Part shown: piece after piece, positions 1 through 6,995 of the stretch
Position numbering within the stretch: position 1 is the first letter of the stretch
Layout of the letters: each line of letters begins with the position of its first letter
DNA from: a virus
Strand: one strand, 5' to 3'
Length of the DNA: 36,523 nt
IMG/VR virus record: IMGVR_UViG_3300022698_000050
Span: 1 to 36,523 of that record
Notes under the pieces: generated by a model
Told to the model about the DNA's origin: nothing
What the model saw: only the letters and a program-made list of their open reading frames with translations
Database searches by the model: none
Made by a program: the position numbers and the translations under genes

Positions 1-303
1 TTTACGGTAGAAGTTTTCAGCTAACTCAATAGCTTTCATTTCCAGTTTTGATATGTTAGATGGGTAGAGCCTAACTGGTACTTTCTCAGTTTTGTTTTTA
101 GACAGCACAACGTATCTGCGTTCGCCAGCTAATAATTTAAACTTGCCATTGTCTAAAGGGACTACTGCAAGAGGAGAAATTAGTCCTCGTTCATGCATAG
201 ACTTTTCCATCTCTTGTAAGTCTCCCATGTCCTGTCGAGCACGATCATCTACGACTATTGACTCGATGTTTACCATAGCTACTTTACCTACTTCGATGCT
301 CAT
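1..303 (-). CDS. ParB/Spo0J-like N-terminal domain protein (C-terminus cut by window edge)
   Basis: The first 101 residues are readable; the reading frame is open to the window edge, so the C-terminus is missing. The start ATG at 303 follows a good AGGAG site. The sequence has the ParB N-terminal domain layout: an RxxxD/GLIxPL stretch (about residues 40-46), the nucleotide-binding GERRY motif (60-64), and ELAENFYRK (93-101), equivalent to the ENxxR box. In plasmid and chromosome ParB proteins this domain binds CTP and spreads from palindromic parS sites. In phages the fold is also found in nucleases and DNA-modification proteins. The DNA-binding and dimerisation regions are outside the window, so a partition role cannot be confirmed. 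It is the last readable gene of the leftward operon. Confidence 0.75.
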   Translation of the reverse strand, partial: MSIEVGKVAMVNIESIVVDDRARQDMGDLQEMEKSMHERGLISPLAVVPLDNGKFKLLAGERRYVVLSKNKTEKVPVRLYPSNISKLEMKAIELAENFYRK

Positions 304-305
304 AG

Positions 306-518
306 TTACTCCTCTCCTAATTGTTTAAGTAGTTCAGCCGCTTGCTCAGCGGACAGTTTAGGGGTTGACGTAGCTTTTGCTTTCTTGATTGTTTTAGATG
401 CTTTGCGAGACTTGACAGGTACTCGCCGTGACAAGCGGATTTGACGTAAGCGTTCTATGGCTTCGTCAGACCCCATGTCTAAGATAGATGTGTAGTCTAG
501 GTCTTTTAATTGACTCAT
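306..518 (-). CDS. small basic protein of unknown function
   Basis: A 70-residue protein, not recognised. The middle (about residues 28-52) is rich in Lys, Arg, Ser and Thr and is probably disordered or nucleic-acid binding. The C-terminus (53-70) looks like an amphipathic helix (AEQAAELLKQLGEE). The ATG overlaps the stop of the upstream gene by 4 nt and has an AGGAG site, so the two are translationally coupled. It lies directly upstream of the ParB-like gene. No function can be assigned. Confidence 0.6.
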   Translation of the reverse strand: MSQLKDLDYTSILDMGSDEAIERLRQIRLSRRVPVKSRKASKTIKKAKATSTPKLSAEQAAELLKQLGEE

Positions 519-730
519 TTTGATTCTCCTAACTTCTTCCGAGATGAGTATTTGTTGTCTAAGAGAGAAGTAACATAGTTTTCAGTAAGCACTAGTTTCT
601 CTCTTTGATAGATCATGTAGAGTCTTCTAGCTTTCTTCAAGTGGTCATGGCATAAGAGTAGACGATAAGGTTTGAAGAAACTAGAGACAGCCACTACACT
701 ATTACCGCAGCCTTCAACTTCACATATCAT
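515..730 (-). CDS. small putative zinc-finger protein
   Basis: A 71-residue protein. Cys3 and Cys8 near the N-terminus plus a Cys27-x2-His30 pair could form one zinc site. The rest is basic and helical. A clear AAAGGA site precedes the ATG, and both ends overlap the neighbouring genes by 4 nt, consistent with one operon. Small zinc proteins of this type are common in phage early regions and may bind DNA or host proteins. The specific role is unknown. Confidence 0.6.
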   Translation of the reverse strand: MICEVEGCGNSVVAVSSFFKPYRLLLCHDHLKKARRLYMIYQREKLVLTENYVTSLLDNKYSSRKKLGESK

Positions 731-978
731 TTCTCTATCCTTTTCTTAGCCCTAGCCATTGAGGGTAATATGTCACTTGGCTTGACAGCTTCATCGAGTA
801 TAGCGCCAATGACTATATGTCCATGTTCTTGGATAAGGTCTAACAAGTCATTTAAGATAGGAGCCATGATAGCTTTGCGAACTCCATAGTTTGTTAGAAG
901 CTTATCAGCCCTTGCCTTCAGTTCCTCAGATATCTCAAATGAGAATCTAGGAACGTACTCGTAGTCGGCCTTAGACAT
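727..978 (-). CDS. hypothetical protein, possible ribbon-helix-helix-like N-terminus
   Basis: The preferred start is the ATG at 978, because AGGAGA lies at the right distance. An upstream in-frame ATG at 1029 would overlap the preceding gene by about 40 nt. The product is 83 residues. The N-terminal segment PRFSFEISEELKARADKLL is a short beta strand followed by a helix, as in ribbon-helix-helix or plasmid-addiction antitoxin-like folds, followed by a helical region. A DNA-binding role is possible but unproven. Confidence 0.55.
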   Translation of the reverse strand: MSKADYEYVPRFSFEISEELKARADKLLTNYGVRKAIMAPILNDLLDLIQEHGHIVIGAILDEAVKPSDILPSMARAKKRIEK

Positions 979-988
979 AGTTAATCTC

Positions 989-2317
989 CTATTTCCATTT
1001 AGTAGTTGGAGTGATGACTGCTTTGTCAACTCTATATTTGAGTGGTAAGAGGATTCGGATTAAGTTTGATATCTCATCTTCGATGTTCTCTGTTGGGACA
1101 TATCCTAAGGCGGTTAACTTGTCACGGCTAGGTGAGTAGTGATGATCTTCAACTTCGTACCTAGGATTGTTTATTTCTTCGACAAACACATTAAGTTTGT
1201 GATCATTGACTGCTTTATCATAGACCATGAAGGCCAAGTCTTTTATTCGATAGACTGATTCGAACTGATTAAATGTCCTATATTCGCCCTTCTCAGGTGG
1301 ATTGTCTATAGCTATTTGTAAGCATTGAAGTGAATCTTTGAGTGGCAAGAACGAACGGGCCTGTCTTCCGCCACCATAGATTGACAATGGATAGTTGCAT
1401 ATTGCTTGGACACAGAATCTATTGATTGCAGTTCCGAAGTATTGGTCATAGTCGAAGCGAGTAATTGTTATGTCATCTGTGTTTTCAGTATTAAGACCGA
1501 ACACTACACCTTGCATTATATCAGTGGAACGCAAGCCCCAGTTGCGGCAAGCAAAGTCTATGTTGTAAGTGTCTTGGACTTTGCTGACGTGATAGAATGA
1601 ACCAGGCTGACGAGGGAATAGGAGACCGGCCATAGGACAGGTTGGATTTTCTAATTGCTCATGAGGAGAATGACTATCTATGGAATGATAGATGCAATCT
1701 TTCTTCAGGCACATCTTAGGAATGTCCCCTTCAGGTATGTCACAGTTAGGTGTACCATACTCACCCATCGTACCGAGTTTAATCAAGTGTGCATCAGGAC
1801 AGTTTTCATACATAGCCCAGAGTAAAGCTAACGTTCCGCAGACGTTGTTAAGTTGAGTCTGCAAAGATTCTCTGGCACTCTTCATTGACCAAGGAGCTGA
1901 CGGCTGTTCGGCCAAATGAACTATGGTATCAGGCTTGAGGAATTTAAGTACGCGGTTTAATAGATAGTAATCATGTAGGTTGAAACAAGCAACTGCGTCT
2001 ATGAAATTAGAATGTGATCTGAGGTAACGTTCTCTTTCTGTAAAGCCTTTGATTGGAGTCAGGGATTGGGTTATCTTTCTGCGGAATAAGTTGTCTAGCC
2101 CACACACTTCATAATTGTTAGAGCTGTTTAATAGCTTGGCTGCAAGTGACCAACCTATGTAGCCGTCGATTCCTAAGATTAAAACTCGATGCTTCTTTTG
2201 CTCTTTTAATTGTGCCATTCCAGGGTTTACCTTTTCTCCACAATAAATACAGCACATATTTTTATCTACTTGAATTGCCTCTCCTGGGTAGCTTATATGA
2301 CAGTGATTGCAAGTCAT
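989..2317 (-). CDS. UDP-sulfoquinovose synthase-like NAD-dependent epimerase/dehydratase with N-terminal zinc ribbon
   Basis: A 442-residue protein. The start at 2317 is preferred over 2332 because AAAGGA sits 6 nt upstream. Residues 3-26 hold a CxxC...CxxC zinc ribbon not found in standard family members. From residue 44 the sequence is an extended short-chain dehydrogenase: GIDGYIG (49-55) is the NAD-binding turn. HLAEQPSAPWSM, KLGTMGEYGTP (Thr183, Glu186) and FYHVSK (Tyr242, Lys246) match the diagnostic motifs of SQD1/SqdB, as do RFDYD..FGTA.NRFCVQA and NPR.E.E.H.Y. The known family reaction joins sulfite to UDP-glucose to give UDP-sulfoquinovose, used for sulfolipid or, in Sulfolobus (Agl3), for glycoprotein glycans. 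In a phage it more plausibly supplies a sugar for virion or cell-surface modification (inference). Substrate specificity is not provable from sequence. Confidence 0.85.
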   Translation of the reverse strand: MTCNHCHISYPGEAIQVDKNMCCIYCGEKVNPGMAQLKEQKKHRVLILGIDGYIGWSLAAKLLNSSNNYEVCGLDNLFRRKITQSLTPIKGFTERERYLRSHSNFIDAVACFNLHDYYLLNRVLKFLKPDTIVHLAEQPSAPWSMKSARESLQTQLNNVCGTLALLWAMYENCPDAHLIKLGTMGEYGTPNCDIPEGDIPKMCLKKDCIYHSIDSHSPHEQLENPTCPMAGLLFPRQPGSFYHVSKVQDTYNIDFACRNWGLRSTDIMQGVVFGLNTENTDDITITRFDYDQYFGTAINRFCVQAICNYPLSIYGGGRQARSFLPLKDSLQCLQIAIDNPPEKGEYRTFNQFESVYRIKDLAFMVYDKAVNDHKLNVFVEEINNPRYEVEDHHYSPSRDKLTALGYVPTENIEDEISNLIRILLPLKYRVDKAVITPTTKWK

Positions 2318-2335
2318 TTTAGATCCTTTCATAGA

Positions 2336-2354
2336 TAATTAAATAATTTAATTA
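2336..2354. repeat. palindromic repeat, copy 1 (diverged)
   Basis: The core TTAAATAATTTAA of the dispersed 23-bp palindrome, with AT-only outer arms. It lies between the DUF5662 gene and the sulfoquinovose-synthase-like gene, just upstream of the latter's ribosome site. Confidence 0.5.
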
Positions 2355-2379
2355 ACTTAAAATATCTACTAGTTATTAT

Positions 2380-2832
2380 TTAGCTTTTGAGAATTATAGC
2401 AATTTTCATATCTGTGTCTGGATGAATTATAAATTTGTCCTTGTTTTCGTTATAATATTCTTGGGCGGTCCCTCCAAACTTACGGCTCATACCACGCCAA
2501 TCGGCTACCATTTGTTTGATATACTTGAACGGCATTGGTAGGGGGATGATTTCATCCTTGCGGGTTACACTTACCCAATAGTTCCAATGGTGCTTATTGC
2601 GTTTTTGGTGGAGCAACCAACCCTTTTGAAAATTAGAATCACTCTCATCTGACCGGCTGTAATTATTGGCCCTATTTTTAGATTGAAAAAATTTTGCATA
2701 TGGGATAAATTCTGACGGTCTAAACTTGGACAGGTCATGGGTAAGCGCGTGTAAATACATACTCATTTTACAACACTCTATGCCAACATTTATTTTGTGT
2801 CTAATGACATATTTAAAGTATCGCCAGTACAT
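2380..2832 (-). CDS. DUF5662 family protein
   Basis: A 150-residue protein resembling the phage DUF5662 family. The evidence is the conserved pattern His32-Asp33-LSKF, EFxPYAKFF, GWLxHQxRNKHHWxYW (His75, His81, His82) and LPMPxKYxxxMVADW. The spaced His/Asp residues look like metal ligands, and the pattern recalls HD-type hydrolases, but no activity is established for the family. The ATG is preceded by an unusually strong ribosome site, AGAAGGAGATATAC, 14 nt identical to the phage T7 gene 10 leader. It sits between a palindromic repeat and a tRNA-like relic, apart from the tight operon on its right. Confidence 0.75.
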   Translation of the reverse strand: MYWRYFKYVIRHKINVGIECCKMSMYLHALTHDLSKFRPSEFIPYAKFFQSKNRANNYSRSDESDSNFQKGWLLHQKRNKHHWNYWVSVTRKDEIIPLPMPFKYIKQMVADWRGMSRKFGGTAQEYYNENKDKFIIHPDTDMKIAIILKS

Positions 2833-2850
2833 TAAGTATATCTCCTTCTA

Positions 2851-2979
2851 CTTAGTCCTGAAGTTACTTGCGTCTACCAATGGCAAGCCTTCCATATCCC
2901 CACCCGCCCCTCTACCTAACAGAGTCTTTCATCTGGTTTGTAGTCGTCATTAAGGCTTGCCAATTCCGCCACTCCCTCC
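2851..2979 (-). other. tRNA-Leu-like relic interrupted by an inverted-repeat insert
   Basis: This gap carries two pieces of a bacterial tRNA-Leu on the minus strand. Positions 2979-2958 read as an acceptor/D-arm start (GTGGCGGAATTGGCA). Positions 2880-2851 read as the D-loop to anticodon region (TTGGTAGACGC, then AACTTCAGG with a CAG anticodon position). Between them lies about 80 nt bounded by the inverted repeat TGGCAAGCCTT (2881-2891) and AAGGCTTGCCA (2952-2962). No T-arm, variable arm or matching 3' acceptor is visible and the anticodon stem does not pair, so it is not a working tRNA as written. Confidence 0.4.
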
Positions 2980-2987
2980 AAGTTACA

Positions 2988-3404
2988 TTATTTAGGCATT
3001 ACGTATTTCTTGACCGTGTTGCTATCGCCGTACTGATCACTCTTGCGAATGCCAAGAATGACCCATCCCTCGAGTCCTGGAAGGTCGTCTTCCCAGGAGA
3101 ACGGCCGAGAAATATCAAGACCGAATGCCTGAGTAAATTGCTTGAAGCTAAACAGAGAACGCTGAAAGGATTTAGCGTCAAGCTTGGTTTTATCCAGCTC
3201 CCACATGAAGTCGGAGAACTCAATCACCATAGGATCATCAGGTACATCGAAGACTACTGAGTGCCACACGCAGTCGTTCTTGTCACTGACGCCGCTATTA
3301 ACTTTGATAATGCGGGCCTTGACTTCTGTTCCGGCCGGAAGGATTTTAGGTTCTGGTGCGTCCTTAATCTCATTTTCTAGTTCGCTGTAGTCGCTAAGAG
3401 TCAT
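2988..3404 (-). CDS. DUF669-like phage protein (replication/recombination accessory)
   Basis: From the ATG at 3404 (AAAGGAGC with 8-9 nt spacing) the product is 138 residues. KILPAGTEVKARIIKV and the following beta-rich region resemble DUF669-type phage proteins, which are usually found beside Sak4/RecA-like ATPases, as here two genes away. They are thought to bind single-stranded DNA or assist recombination, but this member's identity is tentative. The frame stays open upstream to an ATG at 3518, which lies only 2 nt after AAGGAGG. That would add a 38-residue helical N-terminus (FEKWVAFCNSNRKQPQLKE), so the longer start is a real alternative. Confidence 0.6.
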   Translation of the reverse strand: MTLSDYSELENEIKDAPEPKILPAGTEVKARIIKVNSGVSDKNDCVWHSVVFDVPDDPMVIEFSDFMWELDKTKLDAKSFQRSLFSFKQFTQAFGLDISRPFSWEDDLPGLEGWVILGIRKSDQYGDSNTVKKYVMPK

Positions 3405-3525
3405 TTTCAAAAGCTCCTTTAATTGAGGTTGTTTACGATTGGAGTTGCAGAATGCAACCCACTTTTCAAAACTCATTCCCTTGTAGTACATTAACATTGC
3501 TTTGGTAATTCCAGGCATCACCTCC

Positions 3526-3918
3526 TTAATCAATCTCCTGATGAATAGTTTCGTCAATCAGAAGTGGTTCATCACTAATTGAATCATCAGGATTTATCCA
3601 CTTCTTACGCTTGACTTGGAAAGTGGTACGTTGACGCTTACCGTCGCATTCAGTGAATCCATCTTTTTCCTGAATGTCTGTTTTTTCTTCCTCAATGAGG
3701 ATAGAAGCATCACGGAAGCTTATAACATCAGTGAAGATAGCTCTTTGTTTATTATCAGCTTCGTAGAATCTCAAAGCCATAGGCATCTTGAGAGTTCTAC
3801 CAGATGTTGAATTAGATCCTCTTGCAGCAGGACCGAAAGTTACTTTCCATTCTTCAGGAACAGTAACACGAACACGAGTTTTGTCTTCCTTCTCAATGAT
3901 GTAAGTTTTGTTAGACAT
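3526..3918 (-). CDS. hypothetical phage protein in recombination cluster
   Basis: A 130-residue protein of unknown family. It starts with a short beta segment (YIIEKEDKTRVRVTVPEEWKV), has a Gly/Ser linker near residues 31-42 and a central acidic stretch (EEEKTDIQEKDG). The C-terminal part is charged. AGGAGG is ideally placed before the ATG. It lies 9 nt downstream of the Sak4-like ATPase gene and just ahead of the DUF669-like gene, so a role in DNA replication or recombination is likely by context only. Confidence 0.55.
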   Translation of the reverse strand: MSNKTYIIEKEDKTRVRVTVPEEWKVTFGPAARGSNSTSGRTLKMPMALRFYEADNKQRAIFTDVISFRDASILIEEEKTDIQEKDGFTECDGKRQRTTFQVKRKKWINPDDSISDEPLLIDETIHQEID

Positions 3919-3927
3919 TGTTTCCTC

Positions 3928-4749
3928 CTATTTAAACACCAGTTTAGGTTTATCTTCCCAAGGCAATCCTATTTTCTTAAGCAAAGAACGAATGTTAGCT
4001 TCTTCCTTAGCCTTGAGTCTACCGTCACCTTTGAGCCGTGACCTAGCCACGAACTGTCCTTGGGATTCGATTAGCAAGTGCCGCTGAAGTCCGGCTGAGG
4101 TTTCAGTTCCTTGGAGTACGTAGAGTTCATCGAACTGCAAAGGAATAGTTACCATCGCCTGACCAGTGGTGAAGAAGCGATAGTAGATTTTCTTAATATC
4201 ACTTCCCTCCTTAGTCTGACCAATGACTTCCTCAAACTGACGCAGGTGTCCAGTTAAAACAAAGTCACATGGTAGGTTCATTAGTTTCTTGATATAGTTA
4301 ATCATTAAAGTTTTTTGTGGAGTGTAGTCACGATTCCACTTAGGCGCTTCACCTGCGTGATTAGCTTTACCAAGCTGATAGTTCATCACTGCATCACCCC
4401 AGGTACTGGCACTGTCAAGTGCATAAGTCCCGAACATTTCAAAGTAGCCAGTCTTAAGGCGAATGTCTACAGTCTTCATCCATTCTCCGAAGACTTTAGG
4501 ATCGTAGGGATCTTCTCTTTCCCACTGAGTATCAGCGACGATATCACCTCGTTCGATCCACTTTCGTAGACACTTAGTTCCACCTGGGTCAAATGAGTCA
4601 ACATGGACAGGGAATCTGGCTGTTGAAAGAAGGAAAGATTTTCCTGAGCCGCTTTCGCCAGTAACAAGAGCTGAGAATCGCTTTTGCAATCTGTCTTGAT
4701 TGTAATAGTCAGTGACCCTTTTGAGTTCTGCTTTGGCGTCATAAGACAT
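3928..4749 (-). CDS. Sak4/RecA-like AAA ATPase (phage single-strand annealing or recombinase type)
   Basis: A 273-residue P-loop ATPase. Walker A is GESGSGKS (residues 31-38). A Walker-B-like strand YALDSAST lies at 109-116, and a sensor-like LTGHLRQ follows near 165. The arrangement and length fit the phage nucleotide-binding family (AAA_24, including Sak4-type recombinases), which acts in phage DNA recombination with single-strand-binding partners. The neighbours support this: a RecB/Cas4-like nuclease upstream and a DUF669-like protein downstream. The intact P-loop argues for activity. The exact subfamily was not checked by alignment. Confidence 0.75.
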   Translation of the reverse strand: MSYDAKAELKRVTDYYNQDRLQKRFSALVTGESGSGKSFLLSTARFPVHVDSFDPGGTKCLRKWIERGDIVADTQWEREDPYDPKVFGEWMKTVDIRLKTGYFEMFGTYALDSASTWGDAVMNYQLGKANHAGEAPKWNRDYTPQKTLMINYIKKLMNLPCDFVLTGHLRQFEEVIGQTKEGSDIKKIYYRFFTTGQAMVTIPLQFDELYVLQGTETSAGLQRHLLIESQGQFVARSRLKGDGRLKAKEEANIRSLLKKIGLPWEDKPKLVFK

Positions 4750-4754
4750 TTCCT

Positions 4755-5087
4755 TTATTCTCCTTTAATGTAGATTTGCTCTAGCACCTTGCCAACTGCG
4801 TCAGGAATAGACTTGATTAACATCTTATTCCACGCACGAGGTTGATCTCCAGATATGTCTTTTAGTTCCTTTATCACCTCCCCTATAGGTACTCCGTGGC
4901 GCAGAGCTAGTGAAGTAAGGCGGCCAGTTACTTCTGCTTTAGCCATGATAGAAGCACCACTCTTTCCTATCGTACAGAAGACCTCAACTGGCTCACCTTC
5001 GTATTCGGTTATAGTTATGTACAACTGGCCGTGGCCTGTAGGTACTTTGACAGTTCTTGATGGAAGTGTGTCAGGTCTGTTTTTCAT
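4755..5087 (-). CDS. stand-alone TSCPD domain protein
   Basis: A 110-residue protein made almost entirely of the TSCPD domain. The visible pattern is TGHGQLYITI (17-26), EVFCTIGKSGA (35-45), TSLALRHGVP (58-67) and VIKELKDI (70-77). This domain normally forms the C-terminal tail of class II ribonucleotide reductases (NrdJ) or occurs alone beside them. No reductase catalytic subunit is in this window, so it may serve an enzyme elsewhere in the genome or act alone. The Shine-Dalgarno site (GGGAG) is somewhat far from the ATG, and the gene overlaps the small zinc protein upstream by 17 nt. Confidence 0.75.
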   Translation of the reverse strand: MKNRPDTLPSRTVKVPTGHGQLYITITEYEGEPVEVFCTIGKSGASIMAKAEVTGRLTSLALRHGVPIGEVIKELKDISGDQPRAWNKMLIKSIPDAVGKVLEQIYIKGE

Positions 5088-5235
5088 TCTTTTTTTCCAT
5101 CTCCCTTAGAATAGCTCTGTGATGTGCAACTTCGATCTCAAACTCCCATCTACAGTGGTCACAGCATACAGGTGGATAGGTTCCTGCATTAATATGACTT
5201 CCACACATTATGCACTCAGTATCTACATCGTCCAT
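5071..5235 (-). CDS. small zinc-finger protein (54 aa)
   Basis: A short gene in the gap between the nuclease and the TSCPD gene. AAGGA sits 6 nt before the ATG at 5235. The 54-residue product has CIMC (8-11) and CCDHC (24-28), a plausible four-Cys zinc knuckle, followed by a charged helix. It overlaps both neighbours by 13-17 nt, as expected for a coupled operon gene. Function unknown; a DNA-processing accessory is a guess from context. Confidence 0.6.
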   Translation of the reverse strand: MDDVDTECIMCGSHINAGTYPPVCCDHCRWEFEIEVAHHRAILREMEKKNEKQT

Positions 5236-6203
5236 TCTAGGTCCTTCTTATAAGTGGTTTCCATTTCACTTGGGTTCCAATGCTCTACACGAAAGCCTAG
5301 TGGAGGTTCAGCACAGCGTGCTAATGGATTAGGCCAGGACTGACAGTAGTCATGGAACTGGCATCCCCAGAACTCGGTACATGAGGTATCGTTCAAAGGG
5401 AATGCCATCATCACTGTGTCCTCTTCCTTACAATGCATTAGCCTGTCCATTTCTCTTTCGAGTTCTGAGTAGAGCTCATTGACAGTCCATAGCCAGACAT
5501 TCATTTGACTAGGTGGCTTGAATGCAGGGACTCGAAGAAAGTTAACATGATAACCTGCTTCACGAGCCTTGGAGCCACGCTTTAGGTACTCAAAGCCTGT
5601 GCCACAGAACTCAACGCCCAAGACTTGCTCAATAGGATACATGCAATATAAGCAATGAGTGTAAGTTCCATTCTGCAGACCGAGTTGAAACTTCTCACTC
5701 CACTGACGATTAAAAGATCCTTTCTTCGACTTGTGATCCCAAGAAAACACTTTACCGTCTTCCTTTTGAGCAAGCACTGAATCCATGCGGTAGTAGAGTT
5801 TGCGACCGTCTGGTGAGATAGGCACTGTTCCAGAAGTTTCGGTGTATAGAACTTGGTTATGTTCTAAATCACCTTGACGCTCAGTAGCGAATTTATTCAG
5901 AGCTACTAACACTGCAAATGGATCTTTTGGAATATAGAGCTCATCAGTTTCTTCTGGAAACTCCTTACGATAGTGCTCTTCAAAAGCATTGTGAGCTTCA
6001 AATACTTTGTCATAGCCGTGGAGGAGTTGATACTCACGAGCTATGTGCCAACACTCACCGAAGTACAGGTCATGAGCAGGAACATCACGTCTCCACCCAA
6101 GAACATACTCGAAGAAGAACTTACGTCTGCATCGTTCAAAGGTGTCGAGTTTAGATGAGTCCACAATAGACCAGGTTGGTTCTTCTTTTAGTGGAAAAGG
6201 CAT
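5223..6203 (-). CDS. RecB/Cas4-family PD-(D/E)XK nuclease with Fe-S cysteines
   Basis: A 326-residue protein. SSKLDTFERCRRKFFFEYVLGW (residues 16-37) is the typical start of the RecB-like nuclease family. The active site is visible as Asp141 (YRMDSV) and Asp156-His-Lys158 (WDHKSKKG), followed by the QxxxY-type helix near 173-181. Cys25 with Cys275, Cys281 and Cys287 gives the C...CxxxxxCxxxxxC set that binds a 4Fe-4S cluster in AddB, Cas4 and related nucleases. It probably resects or trims DNA ends with the Sak4-like ATPase encoded next. AAGGAG precedes the ATG. Confidence 0.8.
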   Translation of the reverse strand: MPFPLKEEPTWSIVDSSKLDTFERCRRKFFFEYVLGWRRDVPAHDLYFGECWHIAREYQLLHGYDKVFEAHNAFEEHYRKEFPEETDELYIPKDPFAVLVALNKFATERQGDLEHNQVLYTETSGTVPISPDGRKLYYRMDSVLAQKEDGKVFSWDHKSKKGSFNRQWSEKFQLGLQNGTYTHCLYCMYPIEQVLGVEFCGTGFEYLKRGSKAREAGYHVNFLRVPAFKPPSQMNVWLWTVNELYSELEREMDRLMHCKEEDTVMMAFPLNDTSCTEFWGCQFHDYCQSWPNPLARCAEPPLGFRVEHWNPSEMETTYKKDLEWTM

Positions 6204-6532
6204 TAGATTAACTCCTTCTGGCTGATGCGTGAGCGGATAGCAACCACAGACCGTGAATGATTCTTTGCAATCTGTGACAGTGCAGTTCTTACTTCCTGAA
6301 CGAGAAGTTCATCTTCCTCTGCAAGCCATCTCGTTCCAGTTTTTTCTAATGAAGTCTGAATTGTGCCAAAGAAGTTTCTACCTAGCTCGTTGATTCTTTC
6401 TAGTAGTTCATTATCATTTCTGTGCTGGTTCTTGAATCGAGTTCTTAGTTCTTCAACGACTACTTCTCTAGCCACAATTTTTACAAGGTGTGTGATTGAG
6501 TTTGTTTTCGGTCTTGTTAGATTTTTCTCCAT
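6203..6532 (-). CDS. Myb/SANT-like DNA-binding protein
   Basis: A 109-residue protein. The last 45 residues (TRWLAEEDELLVQEV...IAKNHSRSVVAIRSRI) match the bacterial/phage SANT-like helix-turn-helix pattern: a Trp, an acidic EED, then IA...R...AIRSR. The N-terminal half is a charged helix. It probably binds DNA; targets are unknown. AAAAGGAG precedes the ATG, and the stop touches the start of the nuclease gene, so the two are co-translated. Confidence 0.6.
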   Translation of the reverse strand: MEKNLTRPKTNSITHLVKIVAREVVVEELRTRFKNQHRNDNELLERINELGRNFFGTIQTSLEKTGTRWLAEEDELLVQEVRTALSQIAKNHSRSVVAIRSRISQKELI

Positions 6533-6538
6533 TTGCTT

Positions 6539-6742
6539 TTACTCCTTTTCCCACTTACCAGAAGATATAACTTCTTCTGGCTTTGAATAAGTTGACATCA
6601 TTACACAGTGATGGAAGAAGATTGCTTCGTCTTCTCTCATAGTAAGTGTTCCACAATTACCTCCGTTCATAAAGACTGTCACTCTAGTATGAGTTCCATT
6701 AGCTTCTATTGCTTTTAGATGAATTTTAGCTGGTAGGCTCAT
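6539..6742 (-). CDS. hypothetical protein
   Basis: A 67-residue protein, mainly beta-strand in character (IHLKAIEANGTHTRVTVFMNGG, with the second half beginning TLTMREDEAIFFHH). No family is recognised. A strong AAAAGGAG site lies before the ATG, and it is closely spaced with genes on both sides in the leftward operon. The GGNCGTLTMREDEA turn is typical of small phage beta-barrel proteins, but no function follows from that. Confidence 0.5.
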   Translation of the reverse strand: MSLPAKIHLKAIEANGTHTRVTVFMNGGNCGTLTMREDEAIFFHHCVMMSTYSKPEEVISSGKWEKE

Positions 6743-6747
6743 ATCTT

Positions 6748-6993
6748 TTACTCCTTTTCTAAGTAGTCTAAAACTATGTCTAGTTTAAAGTTAATTTCCT
6801 TAAGGAGATCAAGAGACTCAGATTCAGATTCAGGTTCAGACTCAACTTTATTGAACAAAGATTTAGGAATAAACTTGATGAACTTCCTACAGCTTATACA
6901 AGTAGCTTTCATATGAGGACCTACTTGTTCTATCTGAGCCTCTTGCGCCCCACAGTGAGGACAACTTAAACTTATTACATCGTTAAAGTTCAT
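6748..6993 (-). CDS. small zinc-ribbon protein
   Basis: Start at the ATG 6993, 7 nt after AGGA; a GTG two codons upstream is the alternative. The 81-residue product has CPHC and CISC pairs (about residues 11-14 and 32-35), a classic zinc ribbon. A Glu/Ser-rich linker (ESEPESESES) and a C-terminal helix follow. Such proteins often act as DNA- or RNA polymerase-binding accessories; no specific role is shown here. Confidence 0.6.
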   Translation of the reverse strand: MNFNDVISLSCPHCGAQEAQIEQVGPHMKATCISCRKFIKFIPKSLFNKVESEPESESESLDLLKEINFKLDIVLDYLEKE

Positions 6994-6995
6994 TG

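Noticed and set aside
2851-2979. Functional tRNA
   Set aside because: No paired anticodon stem, T-arm or 3' acceptor end can be drawn.
2726-3260. Plus-strand frames across the tRNA-like gap and the DUF669-like gene
   Set aside because: No ribosome sites, opposite to the operon, and overlapping well-supported minus-strand genes.
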